From: Jacaranda mimosifolia
Taxonomy: Eukaryota > Streptophyta > Magnoliopsida > Lamiales > Bignoniaceae
Assembly (NCBI GenBank): GCA_018894105.1
Contig: CM032120.1
Location: 30,030,710-30,094,709 of the forward strand
DNA length: 64,000 nucleotides
Direction of reading: 5' to 3'
Made by a program: the position numbers and the translations under genes. Of the stretch, positions 57,940 to 64,000 are shown in pieces; position 1 is the stretch's first letter; each line of letters opens with the position of its first letter. A model generated the notes under the pieces. That model was not told where the DNA came from, did not search any database, and saw only the letters and a list, made by a program, of their open reading frames with translations.

Positions 57940-58500
57940 ACATATGTTTGATTAATAATTCAAAAAATAAGAAATGTTGCTAGGATTGGTACTTAGGTCC
58001 ATCATTTGGTTTTCTTTCTCATCCCACACACAGACCCCCCCTACCATGTAGGGCTTGTTTTATAATTTATGTCCAGTCTTGTATTGTTATTCAATACAAT
58101 AAAAAAACATCCTAGATGCATTCTATAATTTGGGAATGATCAACCCAACAAATAAAAATGTATATGAAATTAATTAAAAGAAAAATTCATCGGTGTATGG
58201 GAACTGAATTTTCTAGAACCCCGCAATATGCCAACAGCTTGAATTGAGTGTCTCCTATTTTTTTCTCTTTCTTTTATGTTTTTCTATATGGTTTGTAGAT
58301 AGGCGAAACCTTTGCTTCTCTCCATTCCTTTCTTCCTTTCCTTATTTTTCCTTAATTTTTGCTGAATAAGAGAACTTCCCTGGTTGATGTAATAGAACAG
58401 TGTTTCACTCTATTGTTAAAAAATATCCATTAAGGTCACACATGGCATCATCTCCTAAATGGAGCAGAAGATGGAATAGGAATATGGAGTAGGAGATTCA
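57940..58500 (-). repeat. MULE-2 right terminal inverted repeat
   Basis: Inverted partner of 50,495-51,080 with the same anchors in reverse order, for example TTCCATCTTCT and GATGATGCCATGTGTGA on the minus strand. Confidence 0.9.
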
Positions 58501-59769
58501 TTCGACTAGGCACACCAATGCTCCTTTTAATATGCTCTCGTAATTTTGGTTAATCGATCATTGTGGCATGTTATGTTTATGCTTGAAGAGAGCTGCAATT
58601 ACTACTTCTCCATCAAAGGAAAAACAAGTAGCAATTAAATAGAGGTCCTTAAATCTTATTGTTAGCCTACAACGCTATCTACCCTTGAAATTGACTTAAG
58701 GGTGAATTTTGTAAAATAGAAAGAAAAAAAAGTAAGGGGGAAAAAAAGGGAAAATGTAAAAAATATGTAGTTTTCACTTAAGATTAAAATTTCACTAGAA
58801 ACATTAAAATTTTTCCTAACCAATAAAACATAAAAGGGTATAATTGAACATAAACTCGTGTATTTAATCAAGTAAACGTATCATATTGTTTCAATCTTAT
58901 AGGATTGTTTTACTAGCATTTTCAATATTCTCCTCATTTAATCTAGATATGTTTACAATATGAAGTAAATCTGAATCTATAATTTAAGTGCAACTTTAGA
59001 AAGCTTTAATGGTTTATTTTGATCACACACCAACACACTTTTTTACTCTCTCACAAATCCAAACATGGCAATTCTTGTGTGTAGTTTTTGGCCTCCGAAG
59101 AGGTTATTATGAGAGAAGGAAGTTGGAGTTAGAAATGAAAGTTATGAGAGGGTTCTTTATTTCAATGAATAAACTATTCTTCCATTTCTTCCATACTAGT
59201 TTGATGAAAATAAATCAGCTAATGGATAAGTGTCAGTTCACATGGGTGATCCACAATATATTCCAACACCTCACACTCACAAGTGAGATTGTTCTCATGT
59301 ATAGGGTGATTATCATAGCATGTGTGATACACTTTTCCAGAAAAATCAAAATGAGGATATTTTTAACTCTCTATACTCCACATTCCTTTTAGGTTGTACT
59401 AATTGATATATCGCTTTATACCTCAAATATTTACATCATACTCTACTCTTCATTGTATTCATAATTATGTTTCATTTGATATAATTGGCACCCTTGAATA
59501 CAAATTATTTCTCATTTATATTTACAGCATACTCTACTCTTCATTGTATTTATAATTATGTTTCATTTGACATAATTGGCACCCTTGAATGGAAATAAAG
59601 TGTTGGTTACAATCTTCTTTTTCATTAGTAACTCTCAGTCTCATTTTAGTTGCTTTCCTGGACATGCTCCATATTACTTAATCATTCATTGCTATTGGTC
59701 ACACACTAAAGTAGCAATATTTAAATATGACTTTTAAGATACCACTTGAAGGCTAGAGTAGCACTAGGA
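58501..59769. other. Intergenic, no gene recognised
   Basis: Contains a direct repeat of about 85 bp at 59,440-59,590: ACTCTACTCTTCATTGTATT and CATAATTGGCACCCTTGAAT each occur twice or nearly so. The 127-codon open frame at 59,009-59,392 shows no family feature. Confidence 0.45.
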
Positions 59770-61941
59770 TCCATAAATTATAATTTCAAAAGCTAAAATA
59801 ACTAGGTTACTCAAGCAAATCAAGGATCTAAACATGCTTATGAAATGGATCTAAACAAAGGATTACCTTGATAAGCTAAATTCCAAGGAGAAAGTGAAGA
59901 ACACTTCTTCAATCCAGAATCTGCTAAGCAGTGGCGCAGCAGAAACAATGCAACTTTTGCATGAGTCAAGATTTTCCAAAAAATACAAAAAAAATCCAGT
60001 AGCTCTTCAAATCCTTGATGGATCTGCTGTGAAAATTTCATATCAAAACTCCTTTTGGATCTCCTAAAAAAAAATCGCCAAATGACTGTTCCCGCAGGTG
60101 GATCTCCAAAGGCTTGGCAAACCATTTGTTTTGCCTCTATCGAAATGATCCACACACCAATCGAATTTCTAATCACTCCTCACAATTATCTAGAGATTGA
60201 GAGGAGAGATGAGAGGTAGTGGCCAATTTTAGGGGTTGGAGAAGAAGATGAAGAGGAAGGTGATCTTCAGCACATGAATGAACATCTTGAAAATGGAGGG
60301 AAAAAGTGAGAATCTAATTCTTCACTTGAATTGCTAGTTAGCCACCGACCCTCACCTCCGGGGGGGGGGGGGGGGGGGCGCCAACTTGCTTAAAAGTTGG
60401 CAAATTCAAATCTAATTTTGAATTTGTGTACATTTCAATTACATTTGAAATCTAATTTCAAATTAATTAAATGCCACACTAAAATGATCCTATCATTTGA
60501 ATTTTCCCTCTAGAAATGATTCTTCTCATTAATTTAATTAAATTATTTAATTTAATTAATTAACCTTTGACTTAACACTTAAGTCAACAAGCTTAACTCT
60601 TTAAGCTTAATTTAGTTAACTCTTTAAGCTAACTTGACCAATTGATGGTCACATGGCACCAAATAATTAACTCTTTAATTATTGGTCTAATTTAACTCTT
60701 AAATTAGTTGACCAATTTAACACTTAAGTTAATCAAACCAAGTTAAACATCAATTTTCCGTCACCCCCAAAAATCAGTCACTTTGGAGTGAATTTTCTAA
60801 CACTTAAAAAGTTCCTCCAAGACTTAGGAAATGCAATTGGCTTTTGTGTGTGACCCGATAGGTTCTACCATTCATTGGACATGGGCTCATAACTCCTTGT
60901 AACTTTTGAATATCATATGTTCATTTTAGTTTAAACTTCTTTAAACTAAATCGACTCAATTCAGTTAATCTCCATTAATTGAAGAGTACCCAATCTCCAT
61001 GGTCGATATCCAACCTCAAGCCTATGGAGCCCAACTAATTAGCCGAAATGAATGCTTTTGGAGAACCATTATAGCTTTACGCTTACCATGCAAATACGGT
61101 CATTCCATCTCCTATCTCTCGAAAGAGGCCTAGGGAGATATTTATCGGCTCCATAATAGCCTCAATACTATGTCTCTATTCTCAATGTTCGATTCTATTG
61201 TATGACCTCATCTTTGAAAAACTCTTTTTCCAAATTATCACACCACCTTGTGCAAGGATTTCTTGGAATTGATCATTATAGAATACATAGGAGATGCACT
61301 CGCCCTTCACAAAAGCGAGGAGTCGAATTCCATCTTGGATCTCACAAACCTCCATATCTAATAGCTTATGCCCAACCTCAACCTGAGAGGCCCGCTAGGT
61401 GACTAAGGAAGAGTCAAAGCATAAAGAGCACACATAAGATTACCATGGATCCTCAGGTCAGATGACTAATAATATGCACTAATGTAAGCTAGAGAATTTG
61501 CCACTACCAACTTGCCACTCTGGCTATCTAGTGGATTCTCTTGGTGGGTCTTCAGTGCATTGTTCTCTAACAAGCACCCACTTAACATACATCCATATCT
61601 CATATGAGATTGCTCATGGAACGGAGCAACATACAACTCCTTGGATCTATGCATTGTTAGTGCAAATCTATCCAGATTTTATATGCCTTGTCTCTTAAGA
61701 TCCTATGACTTGAAAGATTTAAGATCACGATCGAGTAAGACTTATTCCATGATTACCATTTAATGAATAACCAAGTCTCCTAGTCTAGTGTGATCTAAGG
61801 GCTTCATCCAAATGCGAGTGAAGTAATAAGGAGCATAAGATGAAGATGGACATATAAAGAATATCATTCAATCAATATTGTTTTACAAAGAAATAGTTTT
61901 ACAAGGCCAATCCAATTGGCTTGCCGGACACTATTCCAACA
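59770..61941 (-). mobile_element. Copia-type 3' LTR, copy 2 (minus orientation)
   Basis: Read on the minus strand it starts TGTTGGAATAGTG at 61,941 and follows copia RNase H in the proper order, so it is the 3' LTR of the element. It is collinear over about 2.1 kb with 23,232-25,410. Shared phrases include GAGCCCATGTCCAATGAATG and TTCTATAATGATCAATTCC. The distal border is approximate. Confidence 0.78.
60360..60378. repeat. 19-base G homopolymer in the copia LTR
   Basis: An uninterrupted G run, C on the LTR sense strand, at the place where the other LTR copy has its TATA box region. It could form a quadruplex, or it could be a sequencing or assembly artefact. Confidence 0.9.
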
Positions 61942-62447
61942 CCACCAAAAGCCATAAAGGTATGGATTGAGACTTTAACAAATCTCTAGATCTCACATAA
62001 TGAGAAAATTGGGATATATTACTTATTACTCAAATGTTCATTTGGAACACAATGTATAAAACATGTATTGTGATGGCTTTATCCCAATTTGAAGTATATG
62101 TCTTGCATTATACATATCTAAGTGCAAGTGCAAGTGCATCTCTGCACTTAACTCCAGTTTTCTTCCATTATATCCTCAATAAAGTCAACAGGCTCAGAAA
62201 ATTCAAATATGGCCTTGCCAACAAGTTAATGAATTGTGAGGATCAATTTTGACTACCAAAATTAAAAGCAATAAATCTCATCTTTGCACACTTCCAAATC
62301 AGAGGTGATTGCTTGTGGTAGAGAACCAATCTCAATTTATCTGACACATTTTATAAAATAAATGAGGAACATGTGCATAATAAAAATTATATCACTTATA
62401 GCATGGGCACAACTGTTTATATTAAAAATATACAAAGTGTTTTATAT
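61942..62447 (-). other. Copia element, stretch between pol stop and 3' LTR
   Basis: No open frame of note. It should contain the polypurine tract, but no clear purine run lies against the LTR border. Confidence 0.4.
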
Positions 62448-62900
62448 TCAATGCAATCCTAGATATCTAACATGACCAACAAATACATATCTATGTATTA
62501 GCTTAGCAAGAGGGTCAGCCACCACATGCGTAGATATTTGCTTCAACATTACCTCTTTCTTCTCAACAATATCAAGCACAAATATATCTTGGTCTGTACA
62601 TTTGGTTTTGCCATGATATTAAGGATCCTTAGTATATACAATACTCATCTGACTATTGCAACAAATAATCACAGCTCCCATATAGTTATTTACAATTCTC
62701 AAATATTTTAAGAACCTTGTTAACCAAATAGCTTCTTGAACTACATATGAGCAAGCCAATAATTCTGCTTCCGCTTTGGACAAAGATACATGGGTTTGCT
62801 TCTTAATATTCCAAGGGATGGTATCATCATTAAACAAGAATGTAAATCCTAACATGAACCTACACTCGTCTAAGTCATCTGCCTAATTGGCATCTGTATA
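62448..62900 (-). pseudogene. Copia RNase H, degenerate
   Basis: On the minus strand the reading runs WNIKKQTHVSLSKAEAELLA, then CSYVVQEAIWLTRFL, YHGKTKCTDQDIFVLD and finally STHVVADPLAKLIHR before the stop at 62,448-62,450. This is the standard C-terminal RNase H of Ty1/copia elements, in which SLSxAEAE and ADxxTK are conserved; here ADPLAK has lost the TK. A TAA replaces a lysine codon near 62,618. RNase H removes the RNA template during reverse transcription. Confidence 0.88.
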
Positions 62901-63357
62901 TCTCTTCGCCACAAAATATTTCCTCGCTAACAAAGGGAATATTTTTTAGTACCCTTCAGGTATTTGAAAATCCTTTTTATAGCTTTTTAATGTCTTCATA
63001 CTGAATTGAAAGGATTGATATCGACTAAGGAGACCTACATGTAGTAAATATCAGGCAAATACATATCATCACATACACCAAGCTCCCAACGGCCCTAGCA
63101 TATGGTGCTTTAGATATTTTCTCTATTTTTTGTGGATTTTTGGATATATATCACTGCTCAAAACTTTGCCTTTGGCTATAGGGATATCAACAAGTTTTTA
63201 GGTATCTATTCTGAATTGTTCTAGAATCTTTTTAATATAAGGTTCTTAAATAAGGCTAGTTAATTTTCTAGAAAGATCCCTATGAATCTTTACACTAAGT
63301 ATGTGATCTGCCTCACTTATATCCTTCATTTCAAAGTTAAAGGATAACAATTTCTTA
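62900..63357 (-). pseudogene. Copia reverse transcriptase C-terminal part, truncated
   Basis: The minus-strand reading includes SFNFEMKDISEADHILSVKI (near 63,340-63,285), matching the family MKDLGEAxxILGI block, and IKKILEQFRI. The catalytic YVDD and everything upstream are missing, because sequence of another kind begins at 63,358. Two stops are present. Confidence 0.8.
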
Positions 63358-64000
63358 AGGGCTCGTTTATTTGTCATGATATGATTAGATGTAATTGATA
63401 AGTATATGATTAATTATCTAAAAAATATATCAATAATTTATTTGTTTGCTTGGATTACTAATTGGATATCTTAATTTTAATACAGTCAATTATTAGGATG
63501 CTTAGGATTTTAACTTATGATAAGTGTGAAATATCAATTTCATCCTCAATCTTGTTTTAATAATTGAATTATCTTCATTGAAAAGGTCTAAATATATATA
63601 GTATTGTAGTAAGTAAGTCTCTATTTTTGAACTTTTTTCTCAAATAGTCTATAATTTATTATTACCTAAAAAAGAGTTGATTTTTATTTTTAAAAAATAA
63701 TTTACTTTAAAATTGGTAAAACCATTGACTTATTTTGCATATTAAACCACTTTATATTTAATATGTTCGCGGATATTAGTTAGTAATTTTACAAAATAAA
63801 CTCATGTTAGGCGTAAATTTATATTTGAAAAATATTATTCATCTTTCAATTTTATAAAAAAATGTTTACTTATGAAATTTTATTATCATGAAAGAAATAA
63901 TTTTCATATAAAAAATTTATATTTTTTTAGATAAATATTGTATAAAAGAATTTTATAAAAATAAATTTAAATGGCGTAAATAATTTAGAATTTTGTTAAA
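63358..64000. other. AT-rich sequence interrupting the copia element
   Basis: The copia reading stops abruptly at CTTAAGGGCTCGTTTATTTG. This may be the end of another small DNA transposon whose other end lies beyond the window. No gene seen. Confidence 0.4.

Larger units (their letters stand above)
50495..58500 (+). mobile_element. MULE-2: Mutator-like element with long TIRs and FAR1-type transposase
   Basis: About 8.0 kb bounded by collinear inverted repeats of roughly 0.56 kb. Inside on the plus strand is a degenerate FAR1/FHY3-type MULE transposase, then 2 kb of non-coding sequence with a tRNA-Ala-like pseudogene. Younger insertions lie inside the transposase gene. Outside, GGCACCAAAT on the left and GGCACACCAAT near 58,509-58,519 on the right could be remains of a TSD with an indel. 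Autonomous FAR1-related MULEs of this build (Jittery type) are known in plants; this one is dead. Confidence 0.85.

Noticed and set aside
59009..59392. 127-codon open frame
   Set aside because: Composition is that of random AT-rich sequence; no domain, no flanking gene structure.

Overview
The window is nuclear DNA from a flowering plant, probably a eudicot. Its genes have GT-AG introns, it carries a plant tRNA-Leu, and its families are plant ones: a PHT1 phosphate transporter, the chloroplast RNA helicase RH3 and the APC/C subunit APC13. Most of the 64 kb is AT-rich, decayed transposon sequence. I saw no bacterial-type operon, CRISPR array or phage.

Layout. Positions 1-6,100 hold a retrotransposon remnant, an intact tRNA-Leu(AAG) gene and several small hAT-like elements with readable 8-bp target-site duplications (TSDs). 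Positions 6,110-26,130 are a stack of nested retroelements. The host is a decayed Tat/Athila-type Ty3/gypsy element; one LTR piece lies near 6.2 kb and a related piece near 26.0 kb. It has been invaded by a 1.33-kb hAT element, a hAT-like element that itself carries a 1.14-kb solo LTR, a probable 0.5-kb LTR, an almost complete chromodomain Ty3/gypsy element (18,394-23,193) and a 2.1-kb copia-type LTR. Positions 27.8-42.4 kb are a gene island: PHT1 (+, with one frameshift), APC13 (-, three tiny exons across 3.3 kb) and RH3 (-, ten exons rebuilt here, 760 codons). hAT elements sit between these genes and apparently in APC13 intron 2. Positions 42.5-49.2 kb are a Mutator-like element (MULE-1) lying about 120 bp upstream of the RH3 TATA box. 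It keeps only the two ends of a MuDR-type transposase and is filled with four families of tandem repeats. Positions 50.5-58.5 kb are a second MULE (MULE-2) with terminal inverted repeats of about 0.56 kb and a broken FAR1/FHY3-type transposase interrupted by younger elements. Positions 59.8-63.4 kb are the 3' part of a copia element on the minus strand, whose LTR is an inverted copy of the LTR at 23-25 kb.

How the genes relate. The three protein genes are ordinary host genes in unrelated pathways: phosphate uptake, cell-cycle ubiquitination and chloroplast RNA processing. They are not an operon. Their common theme is transposons pressing on gene borders: downstream of PHT1, in an APC13 intron, between APC13 and RH3, and at the RH3 promoter. 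All transposon genes seen are inactive, with stop codons (many look like C-to-T or G-to-A changes), lost catalytic residues or internal deletions.

Limits. All gene models were made by eye from the sequence. Exon borders of RH3 and APC13 are well supported because every junction keeps frame and GT-AG. Transposon borders with a TSD are good; those without are approximate.
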